Shown here: positions 19,634 through 28,243 of the stretch, one piece after another
How the letters are laid out: every line of letters starts with the position of its first letter
Numbering within the stretch: the stretch's first letter is position 1
Source of the DNA: Achromobacter kerstersii
GTDB taxonomy: Bacteria > Pseudomonadota > Gammaproteobacteria > Burkholderiales > Burkholderiaceae_B
Assembly (NCBI RefSeq): GCF_902859595.1
Contig: NZ_CADIJQ010000003.1
Coordinates: 1-64,000, forward strand
Length of the DNA: 64,000 nucleotides
Direction of reading: 5' to 3'
The notes under the pieces: generated by a model
Seen by the model: only the letters and a program-made list of their open reading frames with translations
Databases searched by the model: none
What the model was told of the DNA's origin: nothing
Translations under genes and position numbers: made by a program

Positions 19634-20526
19634 GGCTGTGATTTTGCGACGGCTTCCGCGTCGGCGTCGGCCGTTGGGCTCTTGCGCAACCCCGATAAAA
19701 CGATGGCGGCCACGATCAGCACGGCGCCCGCAATCATGCGCGGCGTGGGCTGCTGGCTGAACAGCATCCAGGCAAAGGCGATGGCGTAGACCGGTTCGAG
19801 CGCAATCACCAGCCCGGCGCTGCGCGCGTTCAACTGCGTCAGGCTGGAGACAAACAGGTAGTGCGACAGGCCTGTGCAGAACACGCCCAGCAACGCCAGC
19901 CAGAACCAATCCACCGCCGGCAGGGCGGGCAACTGGCCCACGGCGAACGGCACCATGACCAGCGCCACCACCACGTTCTGCCAGCAGGCGACCTGCATCG
20001 GGTCCATGCCCGAGGCCGAGCGGCGGTTGCTCAGCGCCAATAACGCGAAGGTCAGCCCGGAAAGCAGGCCCCAGGCCAGGCCGATAGTGCCCTGGTCCGC
20101 GAAGTCAAACGACGGCGTAACCAGCACCAGACCGGCGGTGACCAGACCCAACAACATCCATTCCACCGCGCGGATGCGTTCGCGGAACAGCAGGCCCTCG
20201 AATAGCGTGATGAAGGCCGGGAAGCTGGCAAAGCCCAAGGTAGCGATCGCGATGCCGCCCACTTTGACCGAAATGAAGAAGGTGACCCAGTGCGCCGCGA
20301 GCAGCGCACCGGCGATCACCAGCACGAACAGTTGTGCGGGCGTCAGCACGCCCATCAGGGGCTGGCGGCGCAGGCGGGCGAATATCCCCAGCGCAATCAC
20401 CGCGAAGACGGCCCGGCCCAGCGTGATGACGGCGGCGCTGGCTTGTATCAACTCCCCGAAAACGCCGGTCAGGCCGAACAGCACGGCGGCAATATGTATA
20501 GAGGTCAGAGCGCGTTGTCGGGTCAT
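19630..20526 (-). CDS. EamA/DMT-superfamily transporter
   Basis: This 298-residue inner-membrane protein has about ten hydrophobic segments and two EamA repeats (for example FGLTGVFGELIQASAAVITLGRAVF and LALLGVFCTGLSHYLFVSSLTQLNARSAGLVIALEPVYAI). Members export metabolites; the substrate is not predictable. The start at 20526 (MTRQRALTS) is preferred over 20598, because the extra residues are not hydrophobic or conserved and would approach the divergent gene. It is divergent from a second EamA gene. Confidence 0.85.
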   Translation of the reverse strand: MTRQRALTSIHIAAVLFGLTGVFGELIQASAAVITLGRAVFAVIALGIFARLRRQPLMGVLTPAQLFVLVIAGALLAAHWVTFFISVKVGGIAIATLGFASFPAFITLFEGLLFRERIRAVEWMLLGLVTAGLVLVTPSFDFADQGTIGLAWGLLSGLTFALLALSNRRSASGMDPMQVACWQNVVVALVMVPFAVGQLPALPAVDWFWLALLGVFCTGLSHYLFVSSLTQLNARSAGLVIALEPVYAIAFAWMLFSQQPTPRMIAGAVLIVAAIVLSGLRKSPTADADAEAVAKSQP

Positions 20527-20601
20527 GCGAGGGGGGCGGTGGATGCCAAAAAGCGTAGTTTGAGCGTGCAAATCGGATTGCACTGAATTTAAAATCATCG
20601 C

Positions 20602-21582
20602 ATGAATCGTATCGCCAAGCTTTTGCCGCTCTCGCTCCCGTCCGGCCGCGCGGCCGGAATCCTCATGGCGACGCTTGGCGCGGTGCTGTTTTCAGCGAAA
20701 GCGATCGTCGTCAAATTCACCTATCGCTACGGCATCGACGCGGTGACGCTCATCGCCTTTCGCATGCTGTTCGCCATGCCGTTCTTCGCCGCGGTGGCCT
20801 GGCATCAGTCGCGCCGGGCCGCGCGCGGCGAAATCGTGGTGATGACCAATAAGGAACGTGCCCAGGTCATCGTGCTGGGCCTGCTGGGTTATTACCTGTC
20901 GAGCTTCCTGGACTTTCTGGGGCTGCGCTACATCACGGCCAGCCTGGAACGGCTGATCCTGTTCCTGTCGCCGTCGCTTGTCGTGCTGCTGTCCGCGTTC
21001 TGGTTCAAGCGCCCGGTTGAACGCCGCCAATGGATGGCCATGGTGCTGTCTTACGCGGGCGTGGTGCTGGTGTTTGCCCACGACCTGTCCTTTGGCGGGG
21101 GCGGCGAGGTGCTGTTAGGGTCTTTGTTCGTTTTTGGTTCGGCGGCAAGCTATTCTGTGTACCTGATTTGTTCCGGCGAACTGATCAAGCGGGTGGGGCC
21201 GACGCGGTTGGTGGCTTACGCCATGCTCGTGTCGTGCGTGGCCTGCATCATCCAGTTTTTCGTGATTCACCCTCCGTCGATGCTGATCCAGCCGATGGGG
21301 GTTTACGGATATTCCGTGATCCACGCCACACTGAATACGGTCGTGCCGGTCTTCATGCTGATGTGGGCGGTGTCGTTGATCGGCGCGCCCACGGCGTCGC
21401 TGCTGGGCATGATGGGGCCGGTGTCAGTGCTATTCCTGGCGTCGTGGTTCCTGAACGAGCCCATCACGGTGTGGCAGATGGCGGGAACCGCGCTGGTGTT
21501 GACCGGCGTATTCGCATTGATGGGCGGCGGCCCCAAACCCGCACCCGCGCCCACGCGCGAGGCCGGAACGCCGCCGCGGTGA
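20602..21582 (+). CDS. EamA/DMT-superfamily transporter
   Basis: This 326-residue inner-membrane transporter has ten predicted helices in two EamA repeats, beginning ILMATLGAVLFSAKAIVVKF and ending MMGPVSVLFLASWFLNEPITVWQMAGTALVLTGV. It is clearly distinct from the divergent EamA gene at 19630. The C-terminus is a Pro-rich cytoplasmic tail. It is followed 50 bases later by a quinone oxidoreductase gene. Substrate unknown. Confidence 0.85.
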   Translation: MNRIAKLLPLSLPSGRAAGILMATLGAVLFSAKAIVVKFTYRYGIDAVTLIAFRMLFAMPFFAAVAWHQSRRAARGEIVVMTNKERAQVIVLGLLGYYLSSFLDFLGLRYITASLERLILFLSPSLVVLLSAFWFKRPVERRQWMAMVLSYAGVVLVFAHDLSFGGGGEVLLGSLFVFGSAASYSVYLICSGELIKRVGPTRLVAYAMLVSCVACIIQFFVIHPPSMLIQPMGVYGYSVIHATLNTVVPVFMLMWAVSLIGAPTASLLGMMGPVSVLFLASWFLNEPITVWQMAGTALVLTGVFALMGGGPKPAPAPTREAGTPPR

Positions 21583-21632
21583 CGCCCGATTTTCCCGATG
21601 GTTCGCATTAATTTCAATGAAAGGAGGCCAGC

Positions 21633-22622
21633 ATGGCCAGCAATCTCGTCAAGGCAATTCGTATCGAGCAGCACGGTGGTCCCGAAGTCCTGAAGCTGGT
21701 CGAGGTGGAAGTTCCGCCGCCCGCCGCCAATGAAGTCACGATCGAGCAGCACGCCGCCGGCCTGAATTTCATCGATATCTATTTCCGCACGGGCTTGTAT
21801 CCCCATCCGCTGCCGCATGGCCTGGGCTTCGAAGCCGCCGGCGTGGTGACGGCCGTGGGCGCTGACGTCAAACACCTGAAGAAGGGCGACCGCGTCGCCT
21901 ATGGCCAAAGCCCGATCGGCGCCTACGCCAAGGCCCGCAACGTGCCTGCCCAGCAGGTCGTCAAGGTGCCCAAGGGCATTGGTTTCGACGAAGCCGCCGC
22001 GCTGATGTTGAAGGGCCTGACGGTGCAATACCTGTTCCGTCAGACCTATCGCCTGCAAGGCGGTGAAACGATTCTGTTCCATGCGGCCGCAGGCGGCGTG
22101 GGCCTGATCGCTTGCCAGTGGGCCAAGGCCCTGGGCGTGAAGCTGATCGGCACCGTCTCCAGCCCCGAAAAGGCCGAACTGGCCCGCGCCAACGGCGCAT
22201 GGGAAACCATCGACTACTCGCGTGAAAACGTGGCCGAGCGCGTGCTGGAACTGACCGGCGGCAAGAAGGTGCCGGTGGTGTATGACGGCGTGGGCAAGGA
22301 CACGTGGGAAACCTCGCTGGACTGCATCGAGCCGCGCGGCCTGATGGTCAGCTTCGGCAACGCGTCTGGCCCGGTGGCCGGCGTCAACCTGGCCGTGCTG
22401 AACCAGAAGGGCAGCCTGTACGTCACGCGTCCGTCGCTGGGCGTGCACGTGAACACGCTGGAAAAACTGCAAGCGGCTTCCGAAGAAGTGTTTGACCTGG
22501 TCCTGAAGAAGAAGATCAAGGTTCGTATCGACCAGCGCTACACGCTGGAACAAGCAGGCGAAGCGCAGACCGCGCTGGCCTCGCGCAAGACCACGGGCGC
22601 CACGGTGCTGATGCTGGACTGA
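21633..22622 (+). CDS. qorA: NADPH:quinone oxidoreductase (zeta-crystallin-like MDR)
   Basis: This 329-residue medium-chain reductase of the QOR type has an N-terminal GroES-like domain (EHQHAAGLNFIDIYFRTGLYP-type segment). A Rossmann domain with ETILFHAAAGGVGLIACQWAK follows, without the zinc ligands of alcohol dehydrogenases. It reduces quinones by one electron with NADPH in related proteins. AAAGGAGG lies 9 bases before the ATG. A terminator follows. Confidence 0.9.
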   Translation: MASNLVKAIRIEQHGGPEVLKLVEVEVPPPAANEVTIEQHAAGLNFIDIYFRTGLYPHPLPHGLGFEAAGVVTAVGADVKHLKKGDRVAYGQSPIGAYAKARNVPAQQVVKVPKGIGFDEAAALMLKGLTVQYLFRQTYRLQGGETILFHAAAGGVGLIACQWAKALGVKLIGTVSSPEKAELARANGAWETIDYSRENVAERVLELTGGKKVPVVYDGVGKDTWETSLDCIEPRGLMVSFGNASGPVAGVNLAVLNQKGSLYVTRPSLGVHVNTLEKLQAASEEVFDLVLKKKIKVRIDQRYTLEQAGEAQTALASRKTTGATVLMLD

Positions 22623-22679
22623 TTCGCATCGGCCCTTGTTCGCTTGAACCCTGAATCAGGGCCGCAAGCGGACAAGTCC

Positions 22680-22726
22680 AAGGCCAGGCAATACGCGTCA
22701 CACGCGGCTTGCCTGGCCTTTTTATT
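22680..22726 (+). terminator. Terminator after the quinone oxidoreductase gene
   Basis: AAGGCCAGGCAA and TTGCCTGGCCTTTTT pair over 12 bases around a 20-base loop that can itself fold, followed by TTTTATTTTT. Confidence 0.87.
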
Positions 22727-22830
22727 TTTGCGCCGCCGTGCGCAGAATGACAAATCCCCATGCACGGCCCGACAAGCCAGCGCAAAACGCCGTTGCTATT
22801 CTGGCTCCACCCTTTTCGTTGGAGCGTCAG

Positions 22831-24342
22831 ATGTCTTCAGCAAGCGAGTTTGCTCCGGCCGCCGTCACGCCAGACCGTCCCGAACTGGGCGCGATCCGTG
22901 AATTCATGTTGATCGACGGCAAGCCGGTGCATGACGGGCAGGGCAAGCCCATTCCCGTTTATGACCCGGCCACGGGCCAGGTCATTGCGCATCAGCCCGA
23001 TGCCGGGCCCGCGCAAGTGGATCTGGCGGTGCAGGCCGCGCGCCGCGCTTTCGCATCGGGGCCGTGGCGCGAGATGTTGCCCGCGGGGCGCGAGCGTCTG
23101 TTGCTGAAACTGGCGGATCTGCTCGAACAGCACGGCACCGAATTGGCGCGGCTGGAAACGCTGAACAACGGCAAGCTGCTGGGCATTGCGCAGGGACTGG
23201 AAGTGGGGGCGGGCGCGCAATGGCTGCGCTACATGGCCGGTTGGGCCACCAAGATCACGGGCGACACGCTGTCGCTATCGATTCCGTTTCCGCCGGGCGT
23301 TCAGTACAGCGCCTACACGCTGGCGCAGCCCGTGGGCGTGGTCGCCGCCATCATCCCCTGGAATTTCCCGCTGTTGATGGCGGTATGGAAGATTGCCCCC
23401 GCGTTGGCGGCTGGATGCACCGTCGTGCTCAAGCCCGCAGAAGAAACCCCGCTGACCGCCTTGCGGCTGGCCGAGCTCGTGCTGGAAGCCGGCTTTCCAC
23501 CCGGCGTCGTCAACGTGATTACCGGGCGGGGTGAAACTGCCGGCGCGGCCCTGGTGGCGCACCCGGGCATCGACAAAATCGCCTTCACCGGGTCCACCGA
23601 AGTCGGCAAGCTGATCGGCCGGGCCGCCATGGATCACATGAAACGGGTGTCGCTGGAACTGGGCGGCAAGTCTCCGGTGATTGTGCTGAACGATTGCGAT
23701 GTGGATCGTGCCGTGCAGGGCGCCGCCGCCGCCATCTTCTTCAACCAGGGGCAAGTGTGTACGGCGGGCTCGCGCCTGTATGTGCAGCAGGGCCTGTACG
23801 CCAAGGTCGTGCAGGGGCTGGCCGACATGGCCGCCAGCATGACGCTGGGTTCCGGCTTTGACGCGGCCACGCAGATCGGCCCGCTGATTTCGGCGCGGCA
23901 TCAGCAGCGCGTCATGGACTACATCAGCATTGGCCGCGCGGAAGGCGGCCGGGTGCTGGCGGGGGGCGCGGCGGGCGACGGCAGCGGGTATTTCGTGCGG
24001 CCCACCGTGTTTGCCGATGTGCCGCAAGGGGCGCGCATCACCCAAGAAGAAATCTTCGGTCCCGTCGTCGTGGCGCAACCGTTCGACACCCTTGACGACG
24101 CCGTGCGGCTGGCCAACGACAGCGCTTTCGGCCTGGGCGCCAGCCTCTGGAGCAATGACCTGACCCGCGTGCAACGCCTGATTCCGCGCATTGACGCAGG
24201 CACCGTCTGGGTCAACACCCACAACATGCTCGACCCCAACATGCCGTTCGGCGGCTTCAAGCAATCCGGCATCGGCCGTGAGCATGGCCGCGCCCTGCTG
24301 GAGATGTACCTCGAGAAGAAGTCCGTTTGCATCGCGTACTAG
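22831..24342 (+). CDS. feaB: Phenylacetaldehyde-type NAD-dependent aldehyde dehydrogenase (FeaB-like)
   Basis: This 503-residue cytoplasmic aldehyde dehydrogenase has the substrate-channel motif IIPWNFPL (about 175-182), FTGSTEVGK (252-260), catalytic Glu276 in LELGGKSP and catalytic Cys310 in FNQGQVCTAGS. The start at 22831 follows TTGGAGCG. It heads a cluster with aromatic amine dehydrogenase and a FeaR-like regulator. The likely job is oxidising the aryl-acetaldehyde product (phenylacetaldehyde, 4-hydroxyphenylacetaldehyde) to the acid. Family membership is certain; the substrate is inferred from context. Confidence 0.85.
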   Translation: MSSASEFAPAAVTPDRPELGAIREFMLIDGKPVHDGQGKPIPVYDPATGQVIAHQPDAGPAQVDLAVQAARRAFASGPWREMLPAGRERLLLKLADLLEQHGTELARLETLNNGKLLGIAQGLEVGAGAQWLRYMAGWATKITGDTLSLSIPFPPGVQYSAYTLAQPVGVVAAIIPWNFPLLMAVWKIAPALAAGCTVVLKPAEETPLTALRLAELVLEAGFPPGVVNVITGRGETAGAALVAHPGIDKIAFTGSTEVGKLIGRAAMDHMKRVSLELGGKSPVIVLNDCDVDRAVQGAAAAIFFNQGQVCTAGSRLYVQQGLYAKVVQGLADMAASMTLGSGFDAATQIGPLISARHQQRVMDYISIGRAEGGRVLAGGAAGDGSGYFVRPTVFADVPQGARITQEEIFGPVVVAQPFDTLDDAVRLANDSAFGLGASLWSNDLTRVQRLIPRIDAGTVWVNTHNMLDPNMPFGGFKQSGIGREHGRALLEMYLEKKSVCIAY

Positions 24343-24412
24343 CACGGCGATAAGCGCCGACCAAGCCGGGGCATACCGGCGGCGGCGCCCTCGCAAGACC
24401 AAGGGGAATGGG

Positions 24413-25300
24413 ATGGCAGGCAACACTCGTGGCCTCGTACGTATACGCGCAAGCGCAGCGCTGGTGCTGGCTTGGGCGGGCACGTCGCAGCCGGCGTGGG
24501 CGGGCGACCCCAGCGCGCGCGACTGGATTCCGGCGCCGGTGGGCACCAACATCGTGGCGGGCTATCTGGCCGGGCTGCGCTCGTCGGGGCTGTACTCGGA
24601 AGGCAAGCGCGTTGACGGCGCGTCCGTAGATGTGAATGCGCTGGTCTACCGCCAGATGCACTATCGCGACTTCTACGGCAAGACGGTGCAGCTGGAATTC
24701 ATCGTGCCGATGTACCGGACCTCGTTGGACGTGCCCGGCGTGCCTGGCGACCACCAAACCGGTATTGGCGACGTGACGCTGGGCTCGGCGATCTGGCTCT
24801 ACAACAACGAACAAACCAAGACCTGGTTCGCCTGGGAGCCTTTCATCGTGGCGCCTGTAGGGCGCTATGACGGTTCGCGTCCCGACGTGTCGCCGGGCAA
24901 GAACCGCTGGTCCACCATCCAGGATTTTTCGTTCGTCCAGGGCGTGGGCGAATCCACGTTCCTGGAAGCGATTGCCGAGGTTGAAATCTACGGGCGCAAC
25001 ACGGACTGGTACGGCCAGACCTTGAAGAAAGACCCATCGTTCCGCTTCTTCGCGTTGGCCTCCACCAACCTGACGCCGGACACCTACACGGGCATCCGCT
25101 ATCGGTACGAAACGGGCGGGCGCGAAACGTCATCGGGGGAAACGGTGACGACACGGGCGCGCAATCATCAACTGGCGCTTGAGCTGACGCATCAGATCAA
25201 CGACGCCAACCAGATTCAGATGCAGTACATCCACGACCTGAAGGTCGAAAACGGGCCTCGGATGCGTGGCGTGCAATTGCGCTACGTCTACGCGTTCTAG
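24413..25300 (+). CDS. Outer-membrane beta-barrel protein (phenol MetA-pathway family)
   Basis: This 295-residue exported protein has a signal peptide (ALVLAWAGTSQPAWAGD, cleavage after AWA). The mature part is rich in alternating beta-strand patterns and aromatic residues, with a C-terminal LRYVYAF that fits a barrel-insertion terminus. Features such as FIVPMYRTSLD, GIGDVTLGSAIWLY and TYTGIRYRYE match the Phenol_MetA_deg family found beside aromatic-degradation genes. It may admit aromatic amines through the outer membrane, which is inferred from context. ATG 24413 is chosen as it precedes the signal peptide; upstream residues overlap the aldehyde dehydrogenase gene. Confidence 0.75.
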   Translation: MAGNTRGLVRIRASAALVLAWAGTSQPAWAGDPSARDWIPAPVGTNIVAGYLAGLRSSGLYSEGKRVDGASVDVNALVYRQMHYRDFYGKTVQLEFIVPMYRTSLDVPGVPGDHQTGIGDVTLGSAIWLYNNEQTKTWFAWEPFIVAPVGRYDGSRPDVSPGKNRWSTIQDFSFVQGVGESTFLEAIAEVEIYGRNTDWYGQTLKKDPSFRFFALASTNLTPDTYTGIRYRYETGGRETSSGETVTTRARNHQLALELTHQINDANQIQMQYIHDLKVENGPRMRGVQLRYVYAF

Positions 25301-25331
25301 GGAGTCGGATCATGAGATCAGGAGAATATCG

Positions 25332-26525
25332 ATGATTGCGCTTCGAGCCACATCACGCGCATTGCGGGCGGGACGCTGGGCATTGTGCGCCGCCTTGGCA
25401 AGCGCCACGGGCCTTGCCTGGGCGGACTTGCCCATAGAAGAACTCAAGGGAGGCACCCGCTTGCCGCCCGCAACACCGCATCGGCTGTACGTGATGGACA
25501 CGTCGTTCAACCATATGGTCGACAGCCGCGTCAACCTCTATGACGGCGACTCCGGCAAATACCTGGGGATGATTCCGACATCGTTCAACGGCCACATGAC
25601 GGTGTCCGCCGATGGCCGCGACATCTACGTCATGACGACCTATTACGAACGCTTGAACCGCGGCAAGCGCACCGACCTTATCGAAGCTTGGGACGCCGAG
25701 ACGCTGACGCCCAAATACGAGGTGCCCATTCCGAAAAAGCGTGCGCAAGCCTTGAACTACCGCAACTACCTGCGCCAAAGCACGGATGGCGGTTTGCTCT
25801 TTGTGCAGAACGCCACGCCCGCCACTTCGGTAACCGTGGTGGACCTGAAGACGCGCCAGTTCGCCGACGAAGTGACGGCGGCCGCGGGCTGCTGGAGCAT
25901 CATCCCGCTGCCCTCGCGACCGCGCAGCTTCGCCACCATCTGCGGCGATGGCGCGCTGCTCACCATTGATCTGGATGCGGCTGGCAAGCCTTCGGGCCAG
26001 CAACGCAGCAAGCCGATGTTCGAGCTGGAAAAGGACCCGGTCTTCATACACACCGAGAACGTGGGCGACACCTTCTACTTTGTGTCCTACAACGGCAACG
26101 TCTACAGCGCGGATTTCAGCGGCAAGGAAGTCAGCTTCGGCACGCCGTGGTCACTGCTGGACGCCTCCGGCAAAGACCGCGGCTGGCGGCCTGGCGGCTA
26201 CAGCCTGCTGGCCATCAACCAGGCGTCCAAGCGGATGTATGTGGCCATGCATCCGAATGGCGCGGAAGGCTCGCACAAGACGCCCGCCGCGGAAATCTGG
26301 GTCTATGACCTGGCCACGCACAAGCGGGTGGCGCGCGTGCCGGGCAAGGGCGCGTTGTCGATGTCGGTATCGCAGGACGATAAGCCTCGCCTGTTCACGA
26401 TTGATGGAGGCAACGTCAGCATCTTTGACGCCTCGCCTGTCGCACCGGTGTTTCAGCGCACGATCCAGGCGGCGGGCGAAACGGCGTTGCAGGTTGAGCC
26501 GCAACCACTGGGAGGCCCGCGATGA
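25332..26525 (+). CDS. aauB: Aromatic amine dehydrogenase heavy (alpha) subunit
   Basis: This 397-residue periplasmic beta-propeller subunit has a signal peptide ending GLAWADLP. The mature chain has repeated WD-like blades (RLYVMDTSFNHMVDSRVNLYDGDSGKYLGMIPTS-type, MTVSADGRDIYVMTTYYER-type, PAAEIWVYDLATHKRVARVPG-type). It matches the MauB/AauB heavy chain, which cradles the TTQ-bearing light chain. The start at 25332 follows AGGAGAATATCG. Its stop overlaps the aauE start (ATGA). The adjacent light chain shows it is aromatic amine rather than methylamine dehydrogenase. Confidence 0.9.
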   Translation: MIALRATSRALRAGRWALCAALASATGLAWADLPIEELKGGTRLPPATPHRLYVMDTSFNHMVDSRVNLYDGDSGKYLGMIPTSFNGHMTVSADGRDIYVMTTYYERLNRGKRTDLIEAWDAETLTPKYEVPIPKKRAQALNYRNYLRQSTDGGLLFVQNATPATSVTVVDLKTRQFADEVTAAAGCWSIIPLPSRPRSFATICGDGALLTIDLDAAGKPSGQQRSKPMFELEKDPVFIHTENVGDTFYFVSYNGNVYSADFSGKEVSFGTPWSLLDASGKDRGWRPGGYSLLAINQASKRMYVAMHPNGAEGSHKTPAAEIWVYDLATHKRVARVPGKGALSMSVSQDDKPRLFTIDGGNVSIFDASPVAPVFQRTIQAAGETALQVEPQPLGGPR

Positions 26526-27073
26526 ACGATCCCGTGCTGTTCTATGGCGCTAGTGCCGCGCTGTCCTGCGTGCTGTTGTTGGGCGCGCTGGAAAAAGTGA
26601 AGGACATGGCGGCGTTTTCTGCTGCCGTGTTGGCGTACGGCATTTTGCCTTCGGGCGTAAGCGGCGCGTTCGCGCGTGTTTACGTGCTGGCCGAAATTGC
26701 CGCAGGCGTGTTGTTGCTGATGCCCGGCTGGCAGGCAGCGGGCGCGGCGCTGGCATTGGGGGTGCTGGCCGTGGCGACGGCTGGCGTGGTCTACAACCTG
26801 GCGCGCGGGCATCGTGATATCGACTGCGGCTGCGGCGGCCCCGCCAGCCCAGCGGCGGGCGCCACGCGCACCGGCCTGTCGTGGTGGCTGGTGCTGCGCA
26901 ACGGCGCGCTGGCGTTGTGGACATTGCCGGCGCTAAGTGTGTTCGCCGGGCAGGCGCGCGCTCTGCAATGGGCGGACGCCGCCGCCGTCTTCGGCCTGAC
27001 GACCACCGCGGTGGCCTTGTACTTCACCGCCAATCACCTGTTGGCCTCGCATCTCAAGCTGCGCAACCTTTGA
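26522..27073 (+). CDS. aauE: MauE-like membrane protein for TTQ enzyme maturation
   Basis: This 183-residue inner-membrane protein has four to five hydrophobic helices and a conserved cytosine-like motif HRDIDCGCGG with a CxC pair. It belongs to the MauE/DoxX-like group, which acts with MauD to form the many disulfides of the light subunit. It overlaps aauB by four bases and is followed 11 bases later by aauD. The order B-E-D-A is the same as in the known aau and mau clusters. Confidence 0.88.
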   Translation: MNDPVLFYGASAALSCVLLLGALEKVKDMAAFSAAVLAYGILPSGVSGAFARVYVLAEIAAGVLLLMPGWQAAGAALALGVLAVATAGVVYNLARGHRDIDCGCGGPASPAAGATRTGLSWWLVLRNGALALWTLPALSVFAGQARALQWADAAAVFGLTTTAVALYFTANHLLASHLKLRNL

Positions 27074-27084
27074 AGGAGTTTCAT

Positions 27085-27720
27085 ATGGATGCCTTGATCA
27101 TTTCCAACGTTCTGCTGTGGGGCGTAGTGCTGTGCCTGGTGCTGGTCATCCTTGCGCTGTCCCGCCAGATTGGCGTGCTGTACGAACGCGTGGCGCCGAT
27201 GGGGGCGCTGACGATGGACAAGGGCCCGGCGGTGGGGGACGCCGCGCCGCATTTCGAACTGCCTGATCTGCTGGGCCGCCGCATCACGATTGGCGAACGC
27301 GGCCAGCACAGCCAACTGCTGTTCTTTCTGTCGCCCACGTGCCCCGTATGCAAGAAGCTGCTGCCCATCCTGAAGTCGGTGGCCAGCACGGAAAGCGCGT
27401 GGTTGCGCATCGTGTTGGCCAGCGACGGCGAAATGCCCGAACACCTGGCGTTCTACAAGCAGGCGGGGCTGGAGCGCTTTCCGTATCTGCTGTCGGCGGA
27501 ACTGGGCATGAAGTTCCAGATCAGCAAGCTGCCCTACGCCGTGCTGATGGACGAAACCGGCACCTTGCGCGCCAAGGGGCTGATCAATTCCCGTGAGCAG
27601 CTGGAAAGCCTGTTCACGGCCAAGGAGCTGGGCGTGGCGTCGGTGCAGGATTTTCTGGCCGGCAGCATGGACGAGACCCGAGTGTCCCGCAAGGAGAGCG
27701 GCAATGCATTGGCTGGATAA
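27085..27720 (+). CDS. aauD: MauD-like thioredoxin-fold disulfide protein for TTQ enzyme maturation
   Basis: This 211-residue protein has one N-terminal membrane anchor (VLLWGVVLCLVLVILAL) and a periplasmic thioredoxin-like domain with active site Cys86-Pro-Val-Cys89 in SPTCPVCKKLLP. MauD proteins are needed for disulfide formation in, and stability of, the light subunit. GAAGGAGTTTCAT precedes ATG 27085. The gene overlaps the start of aauA by 17 bases. Confidence 0.9.
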   Translation: MDALIISNVLLWGVVLCLVLVILALSRQIGVLYERVAPMGALTMDKGPAVGDAAPHFELPDLLGRRITIGERGQHSQLLFFLSPTCPVCKKLLPILKSVASTESAWLRIVLASDGEMPEHLAFYKQAGLERFPYLLSAELGMKFQISKLPYAVLMDETGTLRAKGLINSREQLESLFTAKELGVASVQDFLAGSMDETRVSRKESGNALAG

Positions 27721-28243
27721 ACTTGGCGAGCGCGCTACGCGTTCCGTCGCGCATGCAACGTCCCGGCGCAGCGTGCTGAACCGCATCGGCAAGTTGCTGG
27801 TCGGCACAGCTTTTCTGATGCCGGTGCTGCCGGTTGCGCGTTCGGCGCCCGCAGCGGGCAAGAAGCCGCAGATGGACGACACGGCGTGCGATTACTGGCG
27901 CTATTGCGCGGTGGATGGCTTCCTGTGTTCCTGCTGCGGCGGCAGCATGACGTCGTGCCCGCCCGGCACATCGCCGTCCGCCGTGTCGTGGGTGGGCACT
28001 TGCCACAACCCGCTGGACGGCAAGGACTACCTCATCAGCTATAACGATTGCTGCGGCAAAGCGGCGTGCGGCAAATGCATGTGCGCATCGGCCGAGCGCG
28101 AACGTCCGGGCTATCAGATGTTCCTGCATAACGACATCAACTGGTGCATGTCGAACGAGTCGTCGATCTTCCACTGCACGACGTCTGTCATCGTGGGGCT
28201 GGCCAAGCCGCAATCGCAATCGAAGGCAGCGCCGAAACCATGA
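27704..28243 (+). CDS. aauA: Aromatic amine dehydrogenase light (beta) subunit, TTQ cofactor-bearing
   Basis: This 179-residue catalytic subunit has a twin-arginine signal (TSRRSVLNRIGK, then a hydrophobic stretch) for export of the folded protein. Trp96 (AVSWVGTC) and Trp147 (DINWCMS) are 51 residues apart, exactly the spacing of the two tryptophans that form tryptophan tryptophylquinone. Asp71 and Asp115 sit where the essential aspartates lie relative to them. There are 14 cysteines. The CSCCGG and ACGKC segments look like the Alcaligenes faecalis aromatic enzyme and not methylamine dehydrogenase. AAGGAGAGCG precedes the ATG. Confidence 0.93.
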   Translation: MHWLDKLGERATRSVAHATSRRSVLNRIGKLLVGTAFLMPVLPVARSAPAAGKKPQMDDTACDYWRYCAVDGFLCSCCGGSMTSCPPGTSPSAVSWVGTCHNPLDGKDYLISYNDCCGKAACGKCMCASAERERPGYQMFLHNDINWCMSNESSIFHCTTSVIVGLAKPQSQSKAAPKP

